Source: an uncultured Opitutales bacterium (lineage in GTDB: Bacteria; Verrucomicrobiota; Verrucomicrobiia; Opitutales; UBA2995). From it: a stretch of 5,623 nucleotides of DNA. A model generated the notes under the pieces. It ran no database searches. It saw only the letters and a program-made list of their open reading frames with translations, and was not told the origin of the DNA. Where the stretch lies: positions 1 to 5,623 of the forward strand of contig CALGUT010000810.1 in NCBI GenBank assembly GCA_937920335.1, given 5' to 3'. A program made the translations under genes and the position numbers. Below, piece after piece: positions 1 to 5,517 of the stretch (position 1 is its first letter; the number at the start of each line of letters is the position of its first letter).

Positions 1-1
1 G

Positions 2-64
2 AAAAACGTGAAGCCGGAGATCTCATCCCTGCCTAAAGTTGGTGCCATTCCGCTAAAGTGTTAA
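2..64 (+). CDS. Possible 3' end of an upstream gene (partial)
   Basis: The second forward frame is open from the window edge and ends in TAA at 62-64, giving a tail that reads K-N-V-K-P-E-I-S-S-L-P-K-V-G-A-I-P-L-K-C. The stop lies 16 bases before the acyltransferase ATG, which is normal spacing inside an operon. The first frame is also open from the edge but stops earlier, at 34-36, so it is a competing choice. Twenty codons are too few to name a family. In this context a glycosyltransferase or other glycan gene would be expected, but that is inference only. Confidence 0.3.
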   Translation, partial: KNVKPEISSLPKVGAIPLKC

Positions 65-80
65 ACTATTTCCTGAGCTC

Positions 81-704
81 ATGCAATTGTTACGTTTGTT
101 AAAGAAATATATGCTGACCTTTCTTTCGCCATTTTGGGGAGTTATTCTGAAACTCAGAGGCCTTTCAGTGGGGAGAGGATTCGTGTGTATCGGAAGGCCT
201 GGAATCAATCGAACCTCTGGAAGTACGATCTCGCTTGGAGATGAGGTCTCTCTCTGCAACACGGGAATTGCCAACCCCCTTGCCGAGGGGGGGAGGTGCC
301 GATTGGCGACAATCGCTCCGGGAGCGGAAATCAAGCTGGCCGATCGAGTGGGTGCGAGTTCATCAATTATCTGTGCCGCGACAAGTATTGTCATTGGGGA
401 GGGAACGATCATCGGAGGTGGAGCCATGATTCTTGATACGGATTTTCATCTGCAAACAAAAGAGGGAGACTGGGGGACTGATCCGCAGGCAGTCAGCCGG
501 CCTGTTGTGATTGGGAGGAAGTGTTTTATCGGTGCCCGGGCGATGATCCTTAAAGGGGTGACCATTGGTGATCATGCTGTTGTAGGGGCCGGAGCTGTGG
601 TTACGAAGGATGTGGAGGCCTACTCAATCGTAGGTGGTAATCCCGCCTCAGTTATTGGTAGGGTTCCAAAAATTACCAGTTCTTCGTCGGAGGAGGGCCA
701 TTAG
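81..704 (+). CDS. Hexapeptide-repeat (left-handed beta-helix) O-acyltransferase, probably acetyltransferase
   Basis: This is a 207-residue member of the maltose/galactoside/WbbJ-like acetyltransferase superfamily, which transfers an acetyl (or other acyl) group from acyl-CoA to a sugar hydroxyl; here it presumably decorates the cluster's polysaccharide in the cytoplasm. Imperfect hexapeptide turns are visible around residues 49-55, 77-90, 100-117 and 141-175 (for example I-G-E-G-T-I-I-G-G-G and T-I-G-D-H-A-V-V-G-A-G). The D-T-D-F-H motif at 119-123 supplies the likely catalytic His123. The usual family ending G-N-P-A follows at 186-189, then a short Ser/Glu-rich tail. Length and motifs look complete. 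The start is uncertain: ATG 81 has only a weak GAG upstream, and ATG 111 (residue 11) is an alternative with no better site. The stop is followed one base later by the ATG of the glycosyltransferase remnant, so the two were once an operon. The exact acceptor cannot be told. Confidence 0.9.
   Translation: MQLLRLLKKYMLTFLSPFWGVILKLRGLSVGRGFVCIGRPGINRTSGSTISLGDEVSLCNTGIANPLAEGGRCRLATIAPGAEIKLADRVGASSSIICAATSIVIGEGTIIGGGAMILDTDFHLQTKEGDWGTDPQAVSRPVVIGRKCFIGARAMILKGVTIGDHAVVGAGAVVTKDVEAYSIVGGNPASVIGRVPKITSSSSEEGH
689..697 (+). promoter_or_regulatory. Strong Shine-Dalgarno for the decayed downstream gene
   Basis: GGAGGAGGG lies inside the last codons of the acyltransferase, 8 bases before the ATG at 706. 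It is the best ribosome binding site in the window and supports 706 as a once-used start, although the gene behind it is now broken. Confidence 0.6.
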
Positions 705-705
705 A

Positions 706-939
706 ATGGGGCAAAAAGAGGCAAAATCTCTGATCAAGTGGTCTATTGGCGCTCCTTTGAGATTTAAAGGAAACGAGCTGTTTTTCTCCAGAGACAGGGG
801 ACTCTTGAGTACGGGGTTTCAGGCAATCGGAGTTGAGTGAAAGGCCATCCTTCCGGAACCGCCGATGGAAGCTGACTACACAGACGAATTAATTCGGACA
901 GAGTTCTCTAATTTGGAAGATTCTGATTGGTGGGTATGA
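706..939 (+). pseudogene. Decayed glycosyltransferase remnant (N-terminal part, in-frame TGA)
   Basis: From ATG 706 a 44-codon ORF runs to TGA 838-840. The same frame then continues open for 32 further codons to TGA 937-939. Read across the first stop, the peptide has the look of the N-terminus of a GT-B glycosyltransferase: L-F-F-S-R-D-R-G-L-L around residues 25-34, then G-F-Q-A-I-G-V-E-[stop]-K-A-I-L-P, P-P-M-E-A-D, L-I-R-T-E-F and N-L-E-D-S-D-W-W. In glycosyltransferases of this kind I would expect G-V-E-S-K at the stop, so TGA probably replaced a TCA serine codon. After W-W-V the similarity ends and nothing resembling the remaining several hundred residues (second Rossmann domain, E-x7-E) follows. 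The gene has therefore lost most of its 3' part as well. Its strong Shine-Dalgarno survives, so a 44-residue peptide may still be made. Family assignment is from recollected motif resemblance. Confidence 0.6.
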
Positions 940-1077
940 GCAGTCAGGATAGTTGTCCGCTTGCCGCTCATAGGTTTATAAAATGGCCCAACCCGCAGCG
1001 GCGGGCGGCATGCCGATCGGAGCGGAGGCGGGAGAAAAAAGTTCAAAACCTGATGTTGTTAGGTTAAAATAATCACG
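940..1077 (+). other. Non-coding gap with GC-rich hairpin-prone segment
   Basis: No credible ORF on either strand. The segment 991-1032 is sharply GC-rich against AT-rich flanks. It contains a 5-bp stem with a 4-base loop (CCCGC 992-996, GCGGG 1001-1005) and the 10-bp palindrome CGGCATGCCG at 1006-1015. No T-run follows either structure, so neither is a convincing intrinsic terminator. The missing 3' part of the glycosyltransferase should have been here, so a deletion junction probably lies near 937-960. Confidence 0.4.
953..982 (+). promoter_or_regulatory. Weak candidate sigma-70-type promoter
   Basis: TTGTCC (953-958) and TATAAA (977-982) are separated by 18 bases and match the -35 and -10 consensus at four and five of six positions. 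Transcription from here would run through the GC-rich segment into the gene at 1078. It could supply the two downstream genes after the loss of the glycosyltransferase 3' end, but promoter consensus outside Proteobacteria is a loose guide. Confidence 0.25.
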
Positions 1078-2079
1078 GTGGTGAAATACAGCTTTTTAGA
1101 CGAAGCGCGCAGTGCTGCGCGGGAGGGGGACGCTGAGGCATTTGTTCGAGGGTATTTCCTAACGTTGGAAAACCTAGGAGTTCCAGCCGCTGCTCTGCAC
1201 GGATGGCAAAACGGCTTTTCTGGCGAGCTAAGTGATGTGGATTACGCTGTCTCCCAGGATGGTTTTAACCGATTGGTAAAAGATCTAGCAGCTTACACAC
1301 AAGAGTGTGGTTGGCAGCTGTGTCAGGTGCTGCGACACGAGAGCACCGCAGCTTTTTGCGTTTGTTCGTGGAATGAAGACCCTAGCCGAGTAGTTGCGCT
1401 GGATGCGTGCAGCGATTATCGCCGACTCGAACGTATCATGATAAGCATAGACGATCTGTTGGAAAATCGAATGAAGTTAAAATGGGGTGGTTACCGGTTA
1501 AGTGGATCGATGGAGCTGCGCTACCGATTTACCAAGGCCGCCGTAAAGAGCAAACAAGCTGATGAGTTGGCTCCAGAGCTGGCTGAGTATCCCCTCGAAA
1601 CTCGTAAGGAACTTGAAACTTGGTTACGGGAGCGTTGGGATTTAAAGCTAGATGATTGGAGCTCTGCGCAGCAAGCCAAAGTATGGAAACGGCTGGGTGC
1701 ACTGACTCTTGCAGGAAAGAAAAGCGGGCTGATTGGATCACTACGCCGAGTAGCTTGGCGCATAACTCGCCCAACAGGTTTAGTCGTTACGAATGCCAAT
1801 GCAGACCAGGATGCTGCCGTTGTTACTGCATTCAATAGGCTCTATTTTAGGAGGAACGGAAAGCTTAAAAGTTTTCAGGTAGGGGGATTAAAAAAGCTCT
1901 TAGTCAGTACATTGTTACGATGCGATGCTATGGGGAGGGGGTGGAAATGTTTGCTCGGCCGCGATCTTTGGATAGAGGCGTCAAATGATGAGAGCCCTGC
2001 TCAATTAGTAAGGCGAATAGCCACGCATCTCAATCAACGGTGTTTAAGCAGAGAGGGCGTAAATACAGCTTCACCGTGA
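1078..2079 (+). CDS. Nucleotidyltransferase-fold protein with degenerate thymidylate-kinase-like C-terminal half
   Basis: This 333-residue protein is of unknown function. Residues 40-57 (L-H-G-W ... L-S-D-V-D-Y-A-V) resemble the polymerase-beta-type nucleotidyltransferase signature: an hG motif followed by D53-x-D55. V-A-L-D109 could supply the third metal-binding acidic residue. Similar N-terminal modules occur in glycan clusters fused to a thymidylate-kinase-like P-loop domain introduced by R-P-T-G-L. Here R-P-T-G-L-V-V stands at 231-237, but the expected Walker A G-x-x-G-x-G-K-[ST] is replaced by N-A-N-A-D-Q-D-A-A, so no nucleotide-binding loop remains. The last 35 residues (D-L-W-I-E-A-S ... 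L-V-R-R-I-A-T-H-L) resemble the closing helix of kinase-like relatives. The second half therefore looks like a shortened, non-ATP-binding relic. There is no signal peptide or membrane segment, so it is probably cytoplasmic. Start: two GTG codons in a row (1078, 1081), both with a poor ribosome site. The stop overlaps the next gene. The function is not known; domain calls are by motif only. Confidence 0.7.
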   Translation: MVKYSFLDEARSAAREGDAEAFVRGYFLTLENLGVPAAALHGWQNGFSGELSDVDYAVSQDGFNRLVKDLAAYTQECGWQLCQVLRHESTAAFCVCSWNEDPSRVVALDACSDYRRLERIMISIDDLLENRMKLKWGGYRLSGSMELRYRFTKAAVKSKQADELAPELAEYPLETRKELETWLRERWDLKLDDWSSAQQAKVWKRLGALTLAGKKSGLIGSLRRVAWRITRPTGLVVTNANADQDAAVVTAFNRLYFRRNGKLKSFQVGGLKKLLVSTLLRCDAMGRGWKCLLGRDLWIEASNDESPAQLVRRIATHLNQRCLSREGVNTASP

Positions 2080-3350
2080 ATGATCTGGATGCCAGTGAGA
2101 GCGTAGCGCCTGAGCAAGGCCGTCCTCGTATACTGATGTCGGCTTTTGCCTGTGAACCTGGACGAGGTTCTGAGCAGGAAGTTGGCTGGCGATGGGCGCT
2201 TGAAATGTCGCGCTGGTTCGATGTCACAGTTATTACCCAAACGCGAAATCGTCCGGGAATTGAACGTGAACTGAACAAGGGACTGCCAGATGGTCGATCA
2301 TTACAGTTTGAATATTTTCAACTAGCAGAGCCGATCTACCGAATGAAGAGCCGGTTTGATTCTCTGACCTGGCCATATTACGCCATTTGGCAGTGGGCGA
2401 TGCTACGGACTGCTCGCCGGCTACACACAGAAAAGCCCTTCGTCTTGGCGCACCATGTGACTTTTGTTTCATTTCGGATACCTATTTGGCTGAAAAAGTT
2501 AGGTCTGCCGGTAGTGTTCGGTCCAGTCGGGGGGGCTGACAAAGCACCATTTAATTTACTGGGCCGAGGCTTTGGCTTGGGTATCAGATGTAAGGAAATT
2601 GTACGCAATGTGATGACGGATATTGGAGCGGTTGTTATCCGGTTGTTTCCTCCTCTTGCAAAACGACAAGGAATCTGTCTGGGGGCGACGCCGTCGATGG
2701 CTAAAATATTCCAACGCCTCAACTTTCCTCATGACCTGTTCCCTGCGATCGGAATCGATCTTGCGGCACAGTTAGAAGACTCACCCACGCCGTCTGAAAA
2801 AATTAAGTACTTGTTTGTTGGTCGTTTTCATCCCCTGAAAGGGACACACTTATTACTTGAAGCTTTTGCTTGCGCGAAAGTCGATGGGGCTCAACTTACT
2901 GTGGTGGGGGGAGGTGCTGACGAAGACCGCCTTCTGAAGCTTGCGGACCAGTTAGGGATCGCCAAACAGATCACATGGACGGGTAAACTCCCGCGGAAAA
3001 ACCTTTTATCGTATTATCAAAATCATGATGTTCTCATAGTTCCTAGCTTGTATGAAAGCGGTGGGCTGGTCGCCTTGGAAGCAATGGCGCAGGGTGTGCC
3101 AGCCATTGTGCTCGATGTCGGTGGCCATTCGGTTTCGGTGACTGACGGCTGCGGTGTGAAAGTTTCTCCGGAAGGCGATGTGGATCAAGTCATTCGTCGA
3201 TTGGCCGAGGCGATGCGTGACTACACTGATGACCCAGGTAGAATCGCCGCCGACGGACAGCGTGCTTACGACCGCATCGCCAACGAATACGACTGGAGTC
3301 ATAAAGCGCTACGTATGAAAGATATTTACGCTCAGGTTACCACCCACTGA
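2076..3350 (+). CDS. GT4-family (GT-B fold) glycosyltransferase
   Basis: A retaining glycosyltransferase that transfers a sugar from a nucleotide donor to a lipid-linked or growing glycan at the cytoplasmic membrane face. From GTG 2076 it has 424 residues, normal for the family. The N-terminal domain opens with R-I-L-M-S-A-F-A-C-E-P-G-R-G-S-E (residues 18-33), an opening common in group-1 transferases of polysaccharide clusters. G-P-V-G-G follows at 149-153. The C-terminal donor domain begins near 245 with Y-L-F-V-G-R-F-H-P-L-K-G-T, which carries the phosphate-binding Arg and Lys. The E-x7-E motif is present (E327 to E335 in Y-E-S-G-G-L-V-A-L-E-A-M-A). All catalytic landmarks are intact. Start choice: GTG 2076 forms a GTGA overlap with the previous stop (2077-2079), suggesting translational coupling. 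The in-frame GTG 2040 would add 12 non-conserved residues and has no ribosome site. Donor and acceptor cannot be predicted. Confidence 0.93.
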   Translation: MNDLDASESVAPEQGRPRILMSAFACEPGRGSEQEVGWRWALEMSRWFDVTVITQTRNRPGIERELNKGLPDGRSLQFEYFQLAEPIYRMKSRFDSLTWPYYAIWQWAMLRTARRLHTEKPFVLAHHVTFVSFRIPIWLKKLGLPVVFGPVGGADKAPFNLLGRGFGLGIRCKEIVRNVMTDIGAVVIRLFPPLAKRQGICLGATPSMAKIFQRLNFPHDLFPAIGIDLAAQLEDSPTPSEKIKYLFVGRFHPLKGTHLLLEAFACAKVDGAQLTVVGGGADEDRLLKLADQLGIAKQITWTGKLPRKNLLSYYQNHDVLIVPSLYESGGLVALEAMAQGVPAIVLDVGGHSVSVTDGCGVKVSPEGDVDQVIRRLAEAMRDYTDDPGRIAADGQRAYDRIANEYDWSHKALRMKDIYAQVTTH

Positions 3351-3400
3351 TATATACTCCACTGTTAGATGACATGGGTTGTTAGGCGGGGTGGAAACCT
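3334..3400. repeat. 12-bp inverted repeat flanking the glycosyltransferase stop
   Basis: AGGTTACCACCC at 3334-3345 (last codons of the glycosyltransferase) is the reverse complement of GGGTGGAAACCT at 3389-3400 except for one position. The arms are 43 bases apart. In RNA this would be an 11-of-12 stem with a large loop. There is no T-run after it, so it is not a standard intrinsic terminator. It could be a termination or processing stem, a protein-binding dyad, or chance. Confidence 0.4.
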
Positions 3401-3407
3401 CTAAACT
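3379..3407 (+). promoter_or_regulatory. Weak candidate promoter for the redoxin gene
   Basis: TTGTTA (3379-3384) and TAAACT (3402-3407) are 17 bases apart and each match consensus at four of six positions. The right arm of the inverted repeat (3389-3400) sits in the spacer, where a bound regulator could act. The gap 3351-3475 contains no other gene. The A-rich stretch near 3421-3440 only encodes a trivial Met-Arg-Asn-Lys-Lys-Lys peptide. Confidence 0.2.
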
Positions 3408-3705
3408 GACAACTGTTATGAGAAACAAAAAAAAGTAAAGAACTCCGGGGCAGCGAAGAGCGCAGGGTCCGAGAAATGAAAGCGCTCTTAAGTTGTAGTA
3501 TTTTAATGGCTATCTCAGCTCTGGGACAAAATTTCGTCGATGGCAGCGACAAACGATTTACGGGGGAAAAGCCAAAGGTCGGCGAGATGCTGACAGAGGC
3601 ACAGGGCTATGATTTAGAAGGCAACCCATTCGCGCTGAGTCAGCTCAAAAAGCAATTCACGGTCTTGGTCTCAGGCTGCTTTACCTGAGGTCCCTTCATC
3701 AGAAA

Positions 3706-3724
3706 CGTCCCCGGTCTGGAGGCG
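3706..3724 (+). promoter_or_regulatory. Putative bacterial SECIS hairpin
   Basis: Arms 3706-3712 (CGTCCCC) and 3718-3724 (GGAGGCG) enclose a five-base loop GGTCT (3713-3717). Pairing gives six G-C pairs if U3708 and A3720 are bulged, or four Watson-Crick G-C pairs plus C3706-G3724 and a U-G pair with one C-A mismatch. Twenty-four bases separate the TGA (3686-3688) from the loop, within the 16-37 range I recall for bacterial SECIS elements. The loop GGUCU with closing C-G pairs is the one known from formate dehydrogenase SECIS RNAs bound by SelB, in which loop G and U are contacted. A bulged U on the 5' arm is also a feature of the E. coli element, though nearer its loop. Folding was done by eye. 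Confidence 0.55.
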
Positions 3725-3765
3725 GTCTCGCGCGATTACGCTAAGAAAAGTGTGAAGTTTACTTC

Positions 3766-3785
3766 GAGTTTCCTGAAAAAGTCCC
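3766..3785 (+). repeat. Left terminal inverted repeat of the IS
   Basis: GAGTTTCCTGAAAAAGTCCC matches the reverse complement of the right end at 18 of 20 positions, with differences at positions 4 and 7. The ten bases AAAAAGTCCC at the inner side are identical. Confidence 0.8.
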
Positions 3786-3875
3786 GATTCCCTAAAAATC
3801 AACCTTCTCAGCAGAAAATGACTGAGTCAGGTGCATGGAAGTGTTAAAAGACTCTCGAATAAGTGTGCACCCGAC

Positions 3876-5441
3876 ATGTATCGAGACGACCCAAAACAGA
3901 CTGAATTCCTTGATTTTTACATGCCCTTCGGCGGCAAGCTTTCCACCGGAAACCGTTGGGTGAAACTGGCCGCAATGATTCCGTGGGGAGACATCGAAGA
4001 GGCTTACAAAAATAGCCTCAATGGCACTGGGATGGGTGCTCCGGCCAAGTCCGGGCGCATCGCCTTCGGAGCTCTCGTCATCAAAGAGCGACTCGGGGTC
4101 ACCGATGAGGAAACCGTCGAACAGATCCTGAAAAACCCCTATCTGCAATATTTCCTCGGGCTGCATGAGTTCCGTGAAAAAGCCCTCTTTGATCCCTCCA
4201 TGATGGTGCACTTTCGGAGTCGTTTTGGTCAAAAAGATTATGATGCGATCAATACCAAAATCATCGATCTTGCCACCGGCGTCACCTTGGATGAACCAAG
4301 TCAAACGACATCTGAAGACCCCGGAAAAGGCGCCATTCAGATCGAGTCTGACGACGATGAAGAACCGCCCGCTGATCCACCCAACGAGGGAAAACTTCTC
4401 ATGGACGCCACCTGCACTCCGGCCGACATCACCTATCCCACCGACCTCAAACTCCTCAACGAGGCCCGCGAGAAGACCGAAGAATACATCGACACACTCC
4501 ACGCAGCCTTCATCGGCGAGCGCAAGAAGCCTCGCACTTATCGCCGAAAAGCGCGCCGTCAGTTCCTCGCCATCATTAAACAAAAGAAGCCCGGAGCCAA
4601 AAAGATCTGCAAAGCCATCGGCCAGCAACTGCGATTCATCAAACGCAACCTCGCCTACATCGAGCGCTACCTTGAGCAGGATCGGAAAGCCTTAGTAAGC
4701 CTAAGCTCGTACAATATCAAATGCCTCCAGGTCATCCATACTCTCTATGGACAACAGTTCTTCATGTATGAAAACCGGACCCACTCCGTAGCGGACCGTA
4801 TTGTCAGTATCAGTCAACCTCACGTGCGCCCTATCGTGCGTGGTAAGGCTGGCAAGAAAGTGGAATTTGGAGCCAAAATCTCCATGAGTCATGTACGGGG
4901 AGGATACGTCTCGCTCCACCGACTGAGCTGGGATGCCTACAACGAAAGTGGTGACCTGGTCAGCCAGATTGAAGCCTACCGGGAGCGCTTTGGCTGCTAT
5001 CCTGCCTCGGTCCACGCTGACATGTTCTACCGCACACGTGCCAACCGGGCGTATTGTAAAAATCTCGACATCCGCCTCACTGGGCCGGCCCTCGGGCGGC
5101 CCCGCAAAATGACAGCAGAGAACGCGGCGGAACTCAAAGCGGAGAAGAAACTCGCACGTCAGGATGAACTGGACCGGATCCCGGTGGAAGGGAAATTTGG
5201 GAATGCCAAACGGAAAGGAACCCTTGATCGAATCATGGCGAAACTGGCCCACACCAGCGAGAGTGTGATCAACATCGGACTGATTGTGCTCAATCTTGAC
5301 ACCTGGCTAAGGGCGGTTCTTTTGGCACTGCACCTGGGGTTGGAAGCCCACGTATTATGGCTTGGCAGAGTCCTGCGAGCCGTCTGGGGCAGCATATTTC
5401 CGAATCCAAGTCCGATGAAAATGCCCCACCATCAAACCTGA
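3876..5441 (+). CDS. IS5/IS1182-type DDE transposase
   Basis: The transposase that cuts and joins the IS ends. From ATG 3876 it has 521 residues. An N-terminal DUF772-like region (Q-T-E-F-L-D-F-Y-M-P-F-G-G-K-L ... N-R-W-V-K-L-A, then G-A-L-V-I-K-E-R-L-G-V-T-D-E-E-T-V and N-P-Y-L-Q-Y-F-L-G) binds DNA. The catalytic domain shows D177 in L-L-M-D-A-T-C-T-P-A-D-I, D382 in V-H-A-D-M-F-Y-R-T-R-A-N, and E438 in P-V-E-G-K-F-G-N-A-K-R, the usual DDE triad. An acidic linker (about residues 140-168) and a basic segment (about 215-260) lie around the first Asp. The C-terminus is hydrophobic (about 465-505). No frameshift or stop is seen. Start: the in-frame GTG 3831 would add 15 residues, but relatives typically begin M-Y-R/K and continue straight into the Q-x-x-F-x-D-F-Y block, so 3876 is preferred; neither has a clear Shine-Dalgarno. 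It has a different codon flavour (rich in C-ending codons) from the redoxin and GT genes beside it. Confidence 0.93.
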   Translation: MYRDDPKQTEFLDFYMPFGGKLSTGNRWVKLAAMIPWGDIEEAYKNSLNGTGMGAPAKSGRIAFGALVIKERLGVTDEETVEQILKNPYLQYFLGLHEFREKALFDPSMMVHFRSRFGQKDYDAINTKIIDLATGVTLDEPSQTTSEDPGKGAIQIESDDDEEPPADPPNEGKLLMDATCTPADITYPTDLKLLNEAREKTEEYIDTLHAAFIGERKKPRTYRRKARRQFLAIIKQKKPGAKKICKAIGQQLRFIKRNLAYIERYLEQDRKALVSLSSYNIKCLQVIHTLYGQQFFMYENRTHSVADRIVSISQPHVRPIVRGKAGKKVEFGAKISMSHVRGGYVSLHRLSWDAYNESGDLVSQIEAYRERFGCYPASVHADMFYRTRANRAYCKNLDIRLTGPALGRPRKMTAENAAELKAEKKLARQDELDRIPVEGKFGNAKRKGTLDRIMAKLAHTSESVINIGLIVLNLDTWLRAVLLALHLGLEAHVLWLGRVLRAVWGSIFPNPSPMKMPHHQT

Positions 5442-5462
5442 AACACAGCTGCTCGAGTTGGA

Positions 5463-5484
5463 GTTTTCAGGAAAAATTGAAAAC
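5463..5484. repeat. Small dyad inside the IS right end
   Basis: GTTTTCA (5463-5469) and TGAAAAC (5478-5484) form a perfect 7-bp stem with an 8-base A-rich loop just after the transposase stop. It is AT-rich, so a weak stem. It could be a subterminal transposase site or a weak end-of-gene structure. Confidence 0.3.
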
Positions 5485-5492
5485 AGGCTCCG

Positions 5493-5512
5493 GGGACTTT
5501 TTCAGAAAGCTC
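5493..5512 (-). repeat. Right terminal inverted repeat of the IS
   Basis: On the minus strand this reads GAGCTTTCTGAAAAAGTCCC, the partner of 3766-3785. Its outer end lies five bases from the dehydratase start codon, and its AGAAAG (5504-5509) is the only purine-rich stretch that could serve as a ribosome site there. Confidence 0.8.
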
Positions 5513-5517
5513 AAATT

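Larger units (their letters stand above)
3476..3847 (+). pseudogene. Secreted redoxin / deiodinase-like protein, putative selenoprotein, 3' end lost at the IS
   Basis: ATG 3476 opens a frame whose product begins with a probable signal peptide (K2, hydrophobic residues 3-16, cleavage near A-L-G at 15-17), pointing to a periplasmic or exported protein. Residues 33-60 (K-P-K-V-G-E-M-L ... D-L-E-G-N-P-F-A-L-S-Q-L) match the entry to a thioredoxin/AhpC-like fold. Strand T-V-L-V-S-G then leads to C68-F-T and an in-frame TGA at 3686-3688, where homologues have the catalytic Cys of T-C-P-P-F and deiodinases have Sec in T-U-P-P-F. The frame continues with convincing homology beyond it (G-P-F-I-R-N-V-P-G-L-E-A-V-S-R-D-Y-A-K-K-S-V-K-F), so the TGA lies inside the gene. 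Similarity stops at about 3760, where the IS begins. The frame runs 29 more IS-derived codons to TAA 3845-3847, so the second half of the fold is missing. If TGA is read as stop, a useless 70-residue peptide results. If it is read as Sec, a truncated 123-residue chain with a C-x-x-U pair results. See the SECIS entry. Confidence 0.65.
3766..5512 (+). mobile_element. Complete insertion sequence, IS5/IS1182-type (DDE)
   Basis: About 1.75 kb, bounded by imperfect 20-bp terminal inverted repeats and holding one transposase gene. The outer ends are uncertain by about three bases: TTC/TTT flanks outside the GAG could belong to the element. With ends at 3762 and 5515 a 3-bp TTA would flank both sides (3759-3761, 5516-5518), but so short a match is weak evidence of a target duplication. 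The element separates a truncated redoxin from the start of a dehydratase gene. Transposase and repeats look intact, so it may still be active. The family label comes from the transposase motifs. Confidence 0.85.

Noticed and set aside
838..840. TGA in the glycosyltransferase remnant as a second selenocysteine codon or a reassigned codon
   Set aside because: The position matches an ordinary residue (probably Ser), not a redox Cys; no convincing SECIS follows, and TGA is used as a normal stop elsewhere in the window (for example 2077-2079, 3348-3350).
992..1005. Hairpin CCCGC-AGCG-GCGGG as an intrinsic terminator
   Set aside because: The stem is only 5 bp and no T-run follows.
1084..2071. Shared string AAATACAGCTT near the starts of the two adjacent genes (about 1084 and 2061)
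   Set aside because: An 11-base match is expected a few times by chance in a window of this size; the surrounding sequences do not align.
3476..3688. Complete small 70-residue secreted protein
   Set aside because: Homology to the redoxin active-site region continues without a frame change past the TGA, so the ORF end is internal to a larger gene.
3792..4628. Long 278-codon open frame on the minus strand
   Set aside because: It lies antisense to the transposase, which has full DDE motifs; the minus-strand product shows no recognisable domain. It is a codon-bias shadow.
4701..5252. 183-codon open frame on the minus strand
   Set aside because: Antisense to the catalytic part of the transposase, with no family resemblance and no ribosome site considered convincing.
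5461..5479. Second, directly oriented copy of the IS end near its right side (GAGTTTTCAGGAAAAA)
   Set aside because: It resembles the left repeat only with a one-base gap and several mismatches in an A/T-rich context; too weak to claim.
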